Below are positions 1-8,463 of a stretch of DNA of 64,000 nucleotides, piece by piece. Both the position numbers and the translations under genes were made by a program. The stretch is taken from the NCBI RefSeq assembly GCF_018736085.1, contig NZ_CP076134.1:4660501-4724500 (forward strand), read 5' to 3'. The DNA comes from Bradyrhizobium sediminis. GTDB taxonomy: Bacteria; Pseudomonadota; Alphaproteobacteria; Rhizobiales; Xanthobacteraceae. Under the pieces are notes generated by a model. The model made no database searches. It was not told where the DNA came from and worked only from the letters and a program-made list of their open reading frames with translations. Position 1 is the stretch's first letter. Every line of letters starts with the position of its first letter.

Positions 1-1816
1 CCCATTCGAGGTCGTCTTCGTGGACCTCGAGCTTGTAGGCGGCGATCATCTGCGCCTTGGCCTTGATCTTGCGCGCCGCCATCGCGATCGCGGCACCCGC
101 CACCGGCGTGGAGCGCGACCCGTAGGTGCCGAGCCCGTAGGGCGCGGTATCGGTATTGCCTTCCTCGACCATGATGTCATCGGCGGGAATGCCGATCTCG
201 GTGGCGATGATCTGCGCCCAGGTGGTCTCGTGGCCCTGGCCCTGGCTCTTGGAGCCGACCCGCGCGATGCCGGCGCCGGTCGGGTGCATGCGGATCTCGC
301 AGGAATCGAACATCGCGATCCCCAGGATGTCGCAATTCTTCGACGGCCCGGCGCCGACGATCTCGGTGAAGAACGACACGCCGAGGCCCATGATCTCGCG
401 GGTCTCGCCGCGCTTGAACGCCGCGCGCAGCAAAGCCTGCTCCTTGCGCAGGCCGGCATAGTCGACGGTTTCCATCATCTTCTTCATGGCGGTGTGGTAG
501 TCGCCGGAATCATATTCCCAGCCGAGCGCCGAGTGATACGGGAACTGCTCCGCCTTGATGAAGTTCTTGAGCCGCAACTCGGCCGGATCCATCCCGAGTT
601 TTTGCGCGAGAATGTCCATGCCGCGCTCGATGCAATAGGCGGCCTCCGTCACCCGAAACGAGCAGCGATAGGCGACGCCGCCCGGCGCCTTGTTGGTGTA
701 GATGCCGTCGACCGACAGATGCGCGGTCGGGAAGTCGTAAGACCCGGTGACGATGTTGAAGAAGCCGGCCGGCCATTTCGACGGGTCGGCGCAGGCGTCG
801 AACGCGCCGTGATCGGCCAGCACATGGACGCGCAGCCCCGTAACCTTGCCCTCTTTGGTCGAGGCGATCTCGGTGGTCATGTGGTAATCGCGCGCGAACG
901 AGGTCGCAGTCAGATTCTCGATGCGGTCCTCGACCCATTTCACCGGCTTGCCGGTCACGATCGAGGCTACCGCGGCGCAGATGTAGCCGGGATAGGCGCC
1001 GACCTTGTTGCCGAAACCGCCGCCGATGTCGGGCGAGATCACATGGATCTTGTGCTCGGGAATCTTGGCGATCAGCGCCACCACGGTGCGGATCACATGC
1101 GGCGCCTGGAAGGTGCCCCAGATCGACAGCTCGCCCTTGATCTTGTCGAACGAGCAGACGCACTGGCAGGTCTCCAGCGGAGACGGGTGGGTGCGGTGAT
1201 AGGAGATCATCTCCTTGATGGTGACATCCGCCTTCTTGAACGCGGCGTCGGTGAGGTCCTTGTCGCCGACGGTCCATTCGAAGATGTGGTTGTGATGCTT
1301 GCGCGGCCCGTGCGCGCCTGTGGTCTTGCCGGCGAGATCCTCGCGCAGCACCGGGGCATCCTTGTCCATCGCCTTGAACGGATCGATCACCACCGGCAGC
1401 GGCTCGTATTCCACCACCACCTTGTTGATGCCGTCATCGGCCGCATAGCGGTCGGTGGCGACCACGAAGGCGACTTCCTGGTTCTGGAACAGCACCTTGC
1501 CGTCGGCCAGCACCATCTGCACGTCGCCGGCCAAGGTCGGCATCCAGGCGAGGTTGACGGTCTTCAGCGTCTCGGCGGTGATGACAGCCAACACGCCCGG
1601 CACCTTCAGCGCCTCCTCCGAATTGATCGACTTGACGCGCGCATGCGCGTGCGGCGAGCGGACGAAGTCGCCGTGCAGCATGCCCGGCAGCTTCAAATCG
1701 TCGACGTAGTTGCCCTTGCCTTGGGTGAAGCGGATGTCCTCGACCCGCTTGCGCTTGCAGCCCATGCCTTCGAGCTTGGCTTCGCGTTGTTCCCGCGTGG
1801 GAGTCATGTCGTTCAT
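1..1816 (-). CDS. coxL: Aerobic carbon monoxide dehydrogenase large subunit, form I (partial, 3' end outside window)
   Basis: This is the molybdenum-binding catalytic subunit that oxidises CO to CO2. About 605 N-terminal codons of an expected roughly 800 are visible; the gene runs off the left edge. Residues 382-388 read AYRCSFR, the form I active-site loop whose Cys (385 here, Cys388 in Oligotropha CoxL) holds the Cu-Mo cluster; form II homologues carry AYRGAGR instead. Further conserved stretches include [12 protein letters not shown] and [18 protein letters not shown]. The ATG at 1816 overlaps the coxS TGA as ATGA, implying translational coupling. The opposite strand is also open for over 600 codons here, but that frame is antisense and GC-driven. 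The C-terminal molybdopterin-binding part cannot be judged. Confidence 0.95.
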   Translation of the reverse strand, partial: MNDMTPTREQREAKLEGMGCKRKRVEDIRFTQGKGNYVDDLKLPGMLHGDFVRSPHAHARVKSINSEEALKVPGVLAVITAETLKTVNLAWMPTLAGDVQMVLADGKVLFQNQEVAFVVATDRYAADDGINKVVVEYEPLPVVIDPFKAMDKDAPVLREDLAGKTTGAHGPRKHHNHIFEWTVGDKDLTDAAFKKADVTIKEMISYHRTHPSPLETCQCVCSFDKIKGELSIWGTFQAPHVIRTVVALIAKIPEHKIHVISPDIGGGFGNKVGAYPGYICAAVASIVTGKPVKWVEDRIENLTATSFARDYHMTTEIASTKEGKVTGLRVHVLADHGAFDACADPSKWPAGFFNIVTGSYDFPTAHLSVDGIYTNKAPGGVAYRCSFRVTEAAYCIERGMDILAQKLGMDPAELRLKNFIKAEQFPYHSALGWEYDSGDYHTAMKKMMETVDYAGLRKEQALLRAAFKRGETREIMGLGVSFFTEIVGAGPSKNCDILGIAMFDSCEIRMHPTGAGIARVGSKSQGQGHETTWAQIIATEIGIPADDIMVEEGNTDTAPYGLGTYGSRSTPVAGAAIAMAARKIKAKAQMIAAYKLEVHEDDLEW

Positions 1817-2313
1817 TCCGCTGCCTCCTTGAATTCAACGCCATTGATCTTGTCGGCGGCGTACTGGATCGCCTTGACGATGTTCTGGTAGCCGGTGCAG
1901 CGGCAGAAATTGCCCGAGATGCCCATCCGGATTTCTTCCTCCGACGGCTTCGGGTTCTCCTTGAGCAGCCGCTGCGCGCGCAAAATCATGCCGGGGGTGC
2001 AGAAGCCGCATTGCAGCCCGTGCATCATCCGAAAGCCTTCCTGCAGCGCCGACAGCGAGCCGTCGGCATTGGCGACGCCCTCGATGGTGGTGATCTCGGA
2101 ACCCTGGGCCTGCACCGCGAACATGGTGCAGGACTTCACCGACATGCCGTCGATATCGACGGTGCAGGCGCCGCAATGGGTGGTCTCGCAGCCGATATGG
2201 GTGCCGGTGAGGAGCAGGTTCTCGCGGATGAAATGCACCAGCAGCGTGCGCGGTTCGACGAGGCCTTCGACCTCGGCGCCGTTCACTTTCATGGTCACAT
2301 GGGTCTTTGCCAT
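1813..2313 (-). CDS. coxS: Carbon monoxide dehydrogenase small [2Fe-2S] subunit
   Basis: This 166-residue iron-sulfur subunit passes electrons from the CoxL molybdenum site to FAD in CoxM. All eight cluster cysteines are present: C42, C47, C50 and C62 in the plant-type ferredoxin domain, and C102, C105, C137 and C139 (QCGFCTPG and FCRCTGY) in the helical domain. The numbering matches the Oligotropha protein as I remember it. The start is well supported by a GGGGAGGA ribosome-binding site that overlaps the stop of coxM. The gene is second in the coxM-coxS-coxL order typical of form I clusters. Confidence 0.96.
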   Translation of the reverse strand: MAKTHVTMKVNGAEVEGLVEPRTLLVHFIRENLLLTGTHIGCETTHCGACTVDIDGMSVKSCTMFAVQAQGSEITTIEGVANADGSLSALQEGFRMMHGLQCGFCTPGMILRAQRLLKENPKPSEEEIRMGISGNFCRCTGYQNIVKAIQYAADKINGVEFKEAAE

Positions 2314-2327
2314 TTTCTTTCCTCCCC

Positions 2328-3191
2328 TTAACCGGCGCGCGCCGCGGCGCGTTGCAGCGCCCGCGTCACCATGATGCCGCCGACATGCCTGCGGTACTCG
2401 ACCGGCCCGCGGGCGTCCGCGGCCGGCGACATGATCGCTTCGGCGGCGGCCGCGGCCCTTTTTAGCGTCGCCGCGTCGAGGCTGCTGCCGATCACGGCCT
2501 TCGCCGCGTCGGCCGCCAGCAGCGGCGTTTCATGCAGATTGGTCAGGCCGATCGCGCAAGAGGCGACCTTGCCGCCCGCCATCGTCAGCACCACGGCAGC
2601 CGCGGCGGTGGCGTAGTCCCCCACTTTGCGTTTCAGTTTCTCGTAGGCGTAGCCGTGACCGGCCGCCGGCGCGGGAATCGAGACCGCGGTCAGGATCTCG
2701 CCGGGCTCGAGCGCGGTGAAATAGGCGCCCTGGTAGAACTCGGACGCCGCGAGTTCGCGGGGGCCGCCGGGCCCTTCGAGCCGATAGCTGGCGCCGAGCG
2801 TCAGCATCAGCGCCGGCATGTCGTTGCCGGGATCGCCATTGGCGACATTGCCGCCGATGGTGCCGCGGTAGCGCACCTGCGGATCGGCGATCAGGGCCGC
2901 GGTTTCAATCAGGATCGGCAGCGACTTTTTGATGTCGTCCGAGGCCATGAGCTCATGCTGGGTGGTCATGGCGCCAATCACGATCCGGTTGCCCTCGCGG
3001 CGGATGCCCTTCAGCCCGGCGATGCCGTGCAGATCGACCAGATGTTCGGGGGCGGCGAGCCGGAGCTTCATCATCGGGACCAGGCTATGGCCGCCGGCCA
3101 GCGGGCGGGCCTCGTCGCCCAGACTCGAGAGCAGTTTGACCGCATCGGCGAGCGTTGCCGGCCGGTGATAGCTGAACGGGCCAGGAATCAT
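2328..3191 (-). CDS. coxM: Carbon monoxide dehydrogenase medium FAD-binding subunit
   Basis: This 287-residue flavoprotein takes electrons from CoxS and delivers them to the respiratory chain. The FAD-binding motifs AGGHS (residues 32-36) and TIGGN (111-115) are intact and at family positions, and the C-terminal CO_deh_flav_C domain follows. The ATG at 3191 is chosen over an upstream in-frame ATG because it has a GGAGGAGG site 5 bases ahead, gives the usual family N-terminus [11 protein letters not shown], and removes an extension with no family match. It is the first structural gene of the operon; the 178 bases before it hold a direct repeat that may be its operator. Confidence 0.95.
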   Translation of the reverse strand: MIPGPFSYHRPATLADAVKLLSSLGDEARPLAGGHSLVPMMKLRLAAPEHLVDLHGIAGLKGIRREGNRIVIGAMTTQHELMASDDIKKSLPILIETAALIADPQVRYRGTIGGNVANGDPGNDMPALMLTLGASYRLEGPGGPRELAASEFYQGAYFTALEPGEILTAVSIPAPAAGHGYAYEKLKRKVGDYATAAAAVVLTMAGGKVASCAIGLTNLHETPLLAADAAKAVIGSSLDAATLKRAAAAAEAIMSPAADARGPVEYRRHVGGIMVTRALQRAAARAG

Positions 3192-3304
3192 CGTTTCCTC
3201 CTCCAATCCGTCTTTTTGAAATGCGCTGATGGCGCTGACGTTGGTGCAGAGGCTGTTCCCGGAATTTTTTCCCGGCAATCCCGGGGGCACGGGAAGGAGA
3301 AATT

Positions 3305-3338
3305 CGCACGAAATGCGGATTGCCACGCACGAAATGCG
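3305..3338. promoter_or_regulatory. Candidate LytTR-type operator: two 13-bp direct repeats 21 bp apart
   Basis: CGCACGAAATGCG occurs at 3305-3317 and again at 3326-3338, an exact repeat with 21 bp from start to start, two helical turns. A shorter copy, GAAATGCG, lies at 3218-3225, close to the coxM start. LytTR domains usually bind direct repeats spaced about 21 bp, and the gene next to this site encodes a LytTR protein. The pair lies about 114-147 bp upstream of coxM. The link to CoxC is inferred. Confidence 0.5.
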
Positions 3339-3369
3339 TCAGCTTGGGCGACCTACCCCAACCTCAGCC

Positions 3370-4575
3370 TCAAGCGTGCCGTTTCGCGAGCCCAAGCCTC
3401 GCCTTGACCTCGGCGATTTTGGCCCGGCTGACGGGCACGCGGTGCGGCGACGGGCCGTCGAGTTCGATCACCGCGCCGTCGCCTTCCTTGCGGACGAAGG
3501 AGACATGCGGGATCGCGACGATATGGCTGCGGTGCACCCGGACGAACAGGCCGGGATCGAGCTGGGCTTCGGCTTCCGAAATCGACCACGGACACATCCG
3601 CTCGCGGGTGCCGTCATGCACCCTTGTATAATGAGCGTCGGCCCGGACGCTGCGCACGTCGGCGGAGTCGATGAAATGGGTGCCGTTGGCGCCCTCGACC
3701 GGCAGGCGGACGGCCGGTGCGGCGCGCGGCGGCTGGCCGAGGCCGCCGAGCGGCGCCGGCATCAGTCGCGGCGAGGCAACCGCCGGCTCGCGCCCTTGCG
3801 AACTTGCAACGACGGCTTCAGGCGCCGGGTCGCTGGCCGCCGCGGCGGCTGCGAGGTTCTGCCGGCGCGGCTCCGGCACTAGAGACAGCAGGAAGCCCGC
3901 CGCGATGACGAAGCAGAGCACGGACACCACCACTGACAGGATTTGCTGCGACGCCGCGAGCCCGCCGGCGTGGCGATGCGCGGCGTCGGCCAGCGGCACG
4001 AAATGCATGCCGTACATCGCGGTGTAGTGCATGCCGGACACCGCGACGCCGAACGCGATCGAACTGGCGATCAGGCGGACGCCTTCCTGCCGCGCCAGGA
4101 AGGCGCGCAGGCCGCCATAGGCGGTGACGATCGCGAGCAGGATCGACAGCAGGATCATCGGCATATCGTGCCGGATGGCGAAATTGCCGGCGAGACCATG
4201 GATCCCGACATAATGCATGCTGGCGATGCCGGCTCCGAGCAGCACCGCCGACCCGACCACGCGCCGCAGCGACGGTTCGCCGATGCTGACGAAAAACAGG
4301 GAGATGCCGACCACCAGCGCGCAGATCAGGAACGAGATGATGGTGGGGAGCACGAGGTAGACCGTGTCGGCCGGAATCGGCGCCGCCAGCATGCCGACGA
4401 AATGCATGGTCCAGATGCCGACGGCAAGGAATCCGGCCGCGCCCGCCAGCAGCAGGCGACGGCTGACGCCCGGCGTCCCGCGGATGCGCGCCGCGAGGCC
4501 GAAGCCGGTATATCCACCCAGGATCGCGATCACCACCGAGAGCGCGACGAGATAAGGATCGTGTCCTCTAAACAT
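3370..4575 (-). CDS. coxC: CoxC-like sensor-regulator: MHYT membrane domain fused to LytTR DNA-binding domain
   Basis: This 401-residue protein has an N-terminal block of about seven membrane helices carrying the MHYT signature, MHFVGM near residue 57, MHYVG near 121 and MHYTAMYGM near 184, whose Met/His residues are thought to bind a metal that may sense a small gas. A low-complexity Ala/Pro linker (about 225-290) leads to a C-terminal LytTR domain (about 295-395, including FVRVHRSHIV). CoxC and CoxH of Oligotropha carboxidovorans have this architecture, and coxC lies directly before coxM there too. It is therefore the likely CO-responsive regulator of the cluster. The sensing role is inferred; the architecture is seen. 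Confidence 0.88.
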   Translation of the reverse strand: MFRGHDPYLVALSVVIAILGGYTGFGLAARIRGTPGVSRRLLLAGAAGFLAVGIWTMHFVGMLAAPIPADTVYLVLPTIISFLICALVVGISLFFVSIGEPSLRRVVGSAVLLGAGIASMHYVGIHGLAGNFAIRHDMPMILLSILLAIVTAYGGLRAFLARQEGVRLIASSIAFGVAVSGMHYTAMYGMHFVPLADAAHRHAGGLAASQQILSVVVSVLCFVIAAGFLLSLVPEPRRQNLAAAAAASDPAPEAVVASSQGREPAVASPRLMPAPLGGLGQPPRAAPAVRLPVEGANGTHFIDSADVRSVRADAHYTRVHDGTRERMCPWSISEAEAQLDPGLFVRVHRSHIVAIPHVSFVRKEGDGAVIELDGPSPHRVPVSRAKIAEVKARLGLAKRHA

Positions 4576-4679
4576 GATCGTCTCGGCCGCCCATCGCCGC
4601 GGGCGTGCCTCCTCCCGCCGCCGAGTTTATAGACCCGGCGGCGGGAATGACAATCGAGCCGTGATCCGGCCTGCGTTAC

Positions 4680-5294
4680 TCAGGTGATCCCCGCCGCGAC
4701 CTGACCGCGCAGCCGTTCCAGGCTGAGCAACGTGTTGGCGCAGGCTTCGGCGACCTCGATGCCCTTGATGGCGAAATGCTTGCGGAAGAATTCGAAATGC
4801 GCGGCGCTTTCGTGGAACTGCTGCGGCGTCAGCACCGCTGAGAATACCGGCACCTCAGTGCGCAGCTGCACATCCATCAGCGCCTTGATCACGGTGTCGG
4901 CAACGAATTCGTGACGGTAAATGCCGCCGTCCACCACGAGCCCCGCCGCGACGATCGCGGTATAGCGCCGCGTCTTGGCGAGGATCTGCGCATGCAGCGG
5001 GATCTCGAACGAACCGGGCACCTCGAACACGTCGACATTGGTGATGTGGCGCGCCGCGATCTCGGCGAGGAAGGCGACCCGGCATTCCTCCACCACGTCG
5101 CGGTGCCAGGACGACTGCACGAAGGCGACCCGCTGCGGCTTGGCAAACCGCGGATGGGCCGGCGCCGGCGGACGCTCGGGCGCTTCGGGCGACCGGGATT
5201 CCTTGGAGGGGGATTCTTGGGCTTGGGTTTCTTTAGCTTGGGATTCTTGAGCTTGGGAGTCTTGGACTTCGGCTTCTTGCAACATCTGATTCAT
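4680..5294 (-). CDS. ribH: 6,7-dimethyl-8-ribityllumazine synthase, type II, with low-complexity N-terminal tail
   Basis: It catalyses the penultimate riboflavin step, condensing a ribityl-aminouracil with dihydroxybutanone phosphate. The core starts near residue 48 (PRFAKPQRVAFVQSSWHRDVVEEC) and contains VPGSFEIPLHAQ and GLVVDGGIYRHEFVADTVI, resembling the RibH2 enzymes of Brucella and rhizobia. The first 45 or so residues are a degenerate Gln/Ser/Glu repeat (QAQES, QAKET, SPSKES) unlike the compact family start. The start codon has GAAAGAGGAAAG in front and an FMN riboswitch begins upstream, so flavin-dependent control is expected. The tail could be disordered and functionally neutral. Confidence 0.92.
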   Translation of the reverse strand: MNQMLQEAEVQDSQAQESQAKETQAQESPSKESRSPEAPERPPAPAHPRFAKPQRVAFVQSSWHRDVVEECRVAFLAEIAARHITNVDVFEVPGSFEIPLHAQILAKTRRYTAIVAAGLVVDGGIYRHEFVADTVIKALMDVQLRTEVPVFSAVLTPQQFHESAAHFEFFRKHFAIKGIEVAEACANTLLSLERLRGQVAAGIT

Positions 5295-5371
5295 GGCTTT
5301 CCTCTTTCAGGACCAGAATCAGGGCACACGGATCGACGCCAGCCGCGCGCAAGGGCGCGGCCGCCGCAACC

Positions 5372-5547
5372 GTTCTCTTTCATCCGGACTCTAACCGTCG
5401 GCTTCGGATTCACACCGAATCTGCTGACCCTTCTCGCCAAAGGAAATCCCAAAGAAATCCAGGGAAGCCCAAGGAGAAGAAGGCGCTCGCGGGCTTGGGT
5501 GACGTCACCCTTACCGCCGGTGGGGAGTTTCACCCCGCCCTGAGAAC
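5372..5547 (-). promoter_or_regulatory. FMN riboswitch (RFN element) upstream of ribH
   Basis: On the minus strand the closing stem is GTTCTC at 5547-5542 with GAGAAC at 5377-5372. Between them lie the hallmark blocks AGGGCGGGGTGAAACTCCCC, ACCGGCGGTAA, AGCCCGCGAGCG, GGTCAGCAGA, GGTGTGAATCC and GCCGACGGTTAGAGTCCGGATG. A variable arm of about 50 bases rich in CTT/TTGG (about 5430-5485) is longer than usual. Downstream, between the aptamer and the ribH start, a GC-rich hairpin (about 5342-5361) could serve as the expression platform. Controlling ribH2 with an FMN riboswitch is known in Rhizobiales. Confidence 0.95.
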
Positions 5548-5993
5548 ATCGGCCGTCCGGGATGAACGGCCTTAAGCGGAACTATGGCGGGTCGCCCGGA
5601 CCGGGGCAAGCGCCTTCCCCATCGCCTTTTCGCATGTCCCCATGCCCTCCCGGTGCAGCCTCCCGGCCGCCGCTTGCAGGCGGCTGAGTCGAAACCGGCC
5701 GGCGCAAAAGTTAACGATTTGGGTACAAGCCGAATCCGATTCCGGTTTGTTCTCAAATTAATAATTGTGGCCGCGATCAGCTGTGGACGAGCAGTGCTTT
5801 GGCTGTGGAAGGAGTCGGGGTGCGGTTGCGCGGATTCCGCAAATCACATCACTTGATCCCGGCAGGCCCCGGGGTGTTCGGGCAGACATTTGGGGATTGC
5901 AGTCGGCGGCGACGCATCGCGAAGGGCGCGCGCCGGTCCCCGCGTGCGTATCAACAGAGATCAACAGAGCAAAGAAAACAGGGTCGAGACGGC
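5548..5993. other. Gene-free stretch between the riboswitch and ybjN-like gene
   Basis: No gene is supported here. Open frames lack family resemblance. There is an AT-rich block near 5750-5770, plausible as a promoter core, and a perfect tandem 10-bp repeat ATCAACAGAG at 5950-5959 and 5960-5969, ending 24 bp before the next start codon. The divergent promoters for ribH and the ybjN-like gene must lie in this region. Confidence 0.6.
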
Positions 5994-6494
5994 ATGTCCC
6001 TCCTCGAAGGCATTATCGATTCCCGGAACAACCCGCTCGCGGTGGTCGAAGACATCGCCGCCGATAACAACTGGTCGTTCGAACGTTCCGGCGAAGACGA
6101 AGTCACGATCGTCTCCAGGGGCGACTGGACCGACTATCAGCTGTCCTTCACCTGGATGGGCGAGATCGAGGCGCTGCATCTGGCCTGCGCCTTCGACATG
6201 AAGATTCCGGCCGCGCGCCGGCCCGAGGTGCAGCGGCTGATCGCCGCCGTCAACGAGCAATTGTGGGTCGGGCATTTCGACATCTGGACCCATACCGGCA
6301 TGATCATGTACCGGCAGGCGCTGGTGCTGCCAGGCGGGCTCACCGCCTCCACCGCGCAATGCGAGAGCATGCTGGTCGGCGCCATCCACGCCTGCGAGCG
6401 CTACTACCCGGCGTTCCAGTTCGTGGTCTGGGCCGGCAAGACGGCAGCGGAAGCCATGAGTGCCGCGATGTTCGACACCGCCGGCGAAGCGTAG
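5994..6494 (+). CDS. YbjN domain-containing protein
   Basis: This 166-residue protein resembles the YbjN / T3SS-chaperone-fold family found across alphaproteobacteria (SRGDWTDYQLSFTWMGEIEALHLACAFDMKIP, then NEQLWVGHFDIWTHTGMIMYRQAL). No signal peptide or membrane segment is present, so it should be cytoplasmic. The ATG at 5994 is chosen because upstream in-frame sequence reads as arginine-rich non-family sequence. Its function is not established; the E. coli relative affects stress and motility phenotypes. It precedes proC but a palindromic repeat separates them. Confidence 0.85.
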   Translation: MSLLEGIIDSRNNPLAVVEDIAADNNWSFERSGEDEVTIVSRGDWTDYQLSFTWMGEIEALHLACAFDMKIPAARRPEVQRLIAAVNEQLWVGHFDIWTHTGMIMYRQALVLPGGLTASTAQCESMLVGAIHACERYYPAFQFVVWAGKTAAEAMSAAMFDTAGEA

Positions 6495-6506
6495 TTCGAA
6501 TTCTAC

Positions 6507-6630
6507 GTCGTCCCGGCGAACGCCGGGACCCATACTCCATGACGGCAATTGCGTCGCACGCGCTTGTTGCAGATATCTCGATGAACTAGAACCACCTGTG
6601 GTTATGGGTCCCCGCGTTCGCGGGGACGAC
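6507..6630. repeat. Paired palindromic repeats, GTCCCGGCGAACGCCGGGAC family
   Basis: Two hairpins face each other: one at 6507-6533 (GTCCCGGCGAACGCCGGGAC plus CCAT) and one at 6604-6630 (ATGGGTCCCCGCGTTCGCGG plus GGACGAC). The same pair, in the same head-to-head layout, occurs between ileS and lspA. This is a REP/BIME-like unit in the ybjN-proC gap. Confidence 0.85.
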
Positions 6631-6640
6631 GGCGGATAGT

Positions 6641-7480
6641 GTGGTGACACCTTTGAACACGAGTAACGCCTTGCAAGACATCGCCGGCACCATCGTGCTG
6701 GCCGGCGCGGGCAAGATGGGCGGCGCGATGCTGACGGGCTGGCTGGCGCGGGGGCTCGATCCGAAGCGCGTGGCGGTGATCGAGCCCTATCCTTCCGCCG
6801 AGATCGGCGCGCTGGCGACCAAGGGCGTTCGCCTCAATCCGTCGCCTGATGATATCGGCAACGCCGCCACGCTGGTGATGGCACTGAAGCCGCAGATGTT
6901 CCGCGAGGCCGGGCCGTCGCTGAAGCCGTTCGTCGGCTCTTCCACGCTGCTGGTCTCGATCATGGCGGGCACGACCATATCCGCGCTGCAGGAGATCTGC
7001 GGCGGCAGCGTGGTGCGCGCGATGCCGAACACCCCGGCCGCGATCGGCCGCGGCATCACGGTGGCGGTGGCCGCGAACAATGTCAGCGCCGCGCAGCGCG
7101 CGGTCGCCGATGCGCTGCTGCGCGCCACCGGATCGGTGGAATGGGTCGACGACGAGGGCCTGATGGACGCGGTGACCGCGGTGTCCGGTTCCGGCCCGGC
7201 CTATATCTTCCTGCTCGCCGAAGAGCTGGCGCGCGCCGGTGTCGAAGCCGGCCTGCCGGCCGAACTCGCCACCAGACTGGCGCGCGAGACCGTTGCCGGC
7301 GCCGGCGAGTTATTGCATCGCTCGGAAGATTCCTCTGCCACGCTGCGCAAGAACGTGACCTCGCCCGGCGGCACCACGGCGGCGGCGCTGGAAGTGCTGA
7401 TGGGGCCTGACGGCTTGTGGCAGTTGATGATCCGCGCGGTCGCCGCGGCGACCAAGCGGTCGAAGGAACTGGCGAAGTAA
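6641..7480 (+). CDS. proC: Pyrroline-5-carboxylate reductase
   Basis: It reduces pyrroline-5-carboxylate to proline with NAD(P)H, the last proline-biosynthesis step. The Rossmann motif GAGKMGGAMLTGWL sits near residues 22-35, and the P5C signature (AVTAVSGSGPAYIFLLAEEL, then LRKNVTSPGGTTAAALEVL) is intact. Length 279 residues fits the family. The start is a GTG directly after a palindromic repeat; a second GTG follows in frame one codon later, so the exact start is uncertain by one residue. Confidence 0.95.
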   Translation: MVTPLNTSNALQDIAGTIVLAGAGKMGGAMLTGWLARGLDPKRVAVIEPYPSAEIGALATKGVRLNPSPDDIGNAATLVMALKPQMFREAGPSLKPFVGSSTLLVSIMAGTTISALQEICGGSVVRAMPNTPAAIGRGITVAVAANNVSAAQRAVADALLRATGSVEWVDDEGLMDAVTAVSGSGPAYIFLLAEELARAGVEAGLPAELATRLARETVAGAGELLHRSEDSSATLRKNVTSPGGTTAAALEVLMGPDGLWQLMIRAVAAATKRSKELAK

Positions 7481-7489
7481 TATAGAGTT

Positions 7490-7572
7490 GTCATTGCCGG
7501 GCTTGACCCGGCAATCCATCACGACTGATAGACTCTTATTGGATGGATGCGCGGGTCAAGCCCGCGCATGAC
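7490..7572. repeat. Palindromic repeat, GTCATTGCCGGGCTTGACCC family
   Basis: GTCATTGCCGGGCTTGACCC followed by GGCAATCCATC, then an inverted partner ending GCGGGTCAAGCCCGCGCATG plus AC. The unit begins and ends with GTCAT / ATGAC and contains two hairpins. A second copy lies at 8353-8460. Confidence 0.85.
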
Positions 7573-7595
7573 AAGTGAGAGACGATGGCGAGTCG

Positions 7596-7991
7596 CTACT
7601 TCGCACCCAGCCGCTTATTGAAGCTATCGACATTGACGAGGCCGCGGGCGTGGCGGCCCTCGCCGATCTTGCGCTCGCCGTCGAAGGCTGCGACCTCGAA
7701 GCGGATGACGCGGCGCTCCACCGCGACCACCTTCGCCGTGGTCCGCACCGTGGCGCCGACCAGCGAAGCGGCAAGGTGCCTGATATCGACCTCGGTGCCG
7801 ACCGTGACCCAGCCCGGCTGGAGATGCCCGCGGATCGCATCGCCCGAGGCCATCTCCATTTCCAGGATCATCATCGGCGTCGCATAGACCATCGGCATGC
7901 CCGGGACGAAATGCCCCACGGTGCGTTCCGGCGGCACCACGAGCGTGCGCTCGGCGCTCATGCCGACCTTGATGATGTCGCGTGCGTCCAT
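7596..7991 (-). CDS. FlK-like hotdog thioesterase
   Basis: This 131-residue single-hotdog-domain protein resembles the fluoroacetyl-CoA thioesterase FlK and related acyl-CoA thioesterases. Aligned by eye to FlK as I recall it, the catalytic set is conserved: Thr38 (FlK T42), Glu46 (E50), Gly65 (G69), His72 (H76) and Arg116 (R120). The lid loop before Thr38 is about six residues shorter and lacks the phenylalanines that give FlK its fluorine selectivity, so the substrate is probably another acyl-CoA. The ATG at 7991 (MDARDIIKVG) is preferred because the longer version would begin inside a palindromic repeat. Confidence 0.8.
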   Translation of the reverse strand: MDARDIIKVGMSAERTLVVPPERTVGHFVPGMPMVYATPMMILEMEMASGDAIRGHLQPGWVTVGTEVDIRHLAASLVGATVRTTAKVVAVERRVIRFEVAAFDGERKIGEGRHARGLVNVDSFNKRLGAK

Positions 7992-8001
7992 GGGAGAAAC
8001 C

Positions 8002-8095
8002 GTCATTCCGGGGCGCTCGTGAAACGAGCGAACCCGGAATCCAGAGGTTATCGACGCGAGATTCCGGGTTCGCGCTTCGCGCGCCCCGGAATGAC
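8002..8095. repeat. Palindromic repeat, GTCATTCCGG...CCGGAATGAC family
   Basis: The unit starts GTCATTCCGGGGCGCTCGTG and ends GCGCGCCCCGGAATGAC, with two internal hairpins (CGCTCGTGAAACGAGCG and CGCGCTTCGCGCG). A diverged copy lies at 47255-47367. Confidence 0.85.
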
Positions 8096-8110
8096 GAGAT
8101 GGCGTTAGCG

Positions 8111-8314
8111 CTACTTCTTCGCAGCAGCCGCGCGCTCGACGAAGGTCTTGCCACCCTTCATCTTGTGGGCCAGCGGGGCCTCGTTGATCTGGATGACGAC
8201 AGCATCGGCGTCGACGCCGAGGTTCTTCACCAGCGCCTGGGTGATGTCGCGCATCATGCCGGCCTTCTGTTCGTCGGTACGGCCGGCGGCCATGCTCACG
8301 GTGATCTCAGGCAT
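8111..8314 (-). CDS. 4-oxalocrotonate tautomerase family protein
   Basis: A 67-residue protein beginning MPEITVSMAAGRTDEQKAGM; removal of Met exposes the catalytic N-terminal proline (Pro1) of the tautomerase superfamily. It contains the usual INEAP region and ends in a short lysine/alanine tail. Family members isomerise keto-enol substrates such as 2-hydroxymuconate; the substrate here is unknown. No aromatic-degradation genes are nearby, so it may have a general role. Confidence 0.88.
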   Translation of the reverse strand: MPEITVSMAAGRTDEQKAGMMRDITQALVKNLGVDADAVVIQINEAPLAHKMKGGKTFVERAAAAKK

Positions 8315-8352
8315 TTTTGTCTTCTCCCTTTGTTTTTGCTATTAGCCAGACC

Positions 8353-8460
8353 GTCATTGCCGGGCGTAGCCGTCCGAAGGACGGCGTCGCTTCCGCTCGC
8401 CTATGACCCGGCAATCCATCATTTGGAAGATGGATACGCGGGTCAAGCCCGCGTATGACG
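8353..8460. repeat. Palindromic repeat, GTCATTGCCGGG family, with extra hairpin
   Basis: Copy of the unit at 7490-7572 carrying an additional internal hairpin (CGTAGCCGTCCGAAGGACGG region). It ends GCGGGTCAAGCCCGCGTATG plus ACG immediately before the hisS stop. Confidence 0.85.
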
Positions 8461-8463
8461 AAA

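Noticed and set aside
20..1891. Long open frame (623 codons) on the plus strand opposite coxL
   Set aside because: Antisense to a clearly conserved coxL with exact family motifs; the Ala/Arg/Gly/His-rich translation is typical of a GC-rich shadow frame.
5511..5756. Small minus-strand gene upstream of the riboswitch
   Set aside because: No ribosome-binding site, arginine-rich composition and overlap with the riboswitch aptamer.
5770..5830. DnaA-box cluster / replication origin
   Set aside because: Three TGTGG-type words occur close together but none matches TTATCCACA or its complement well.
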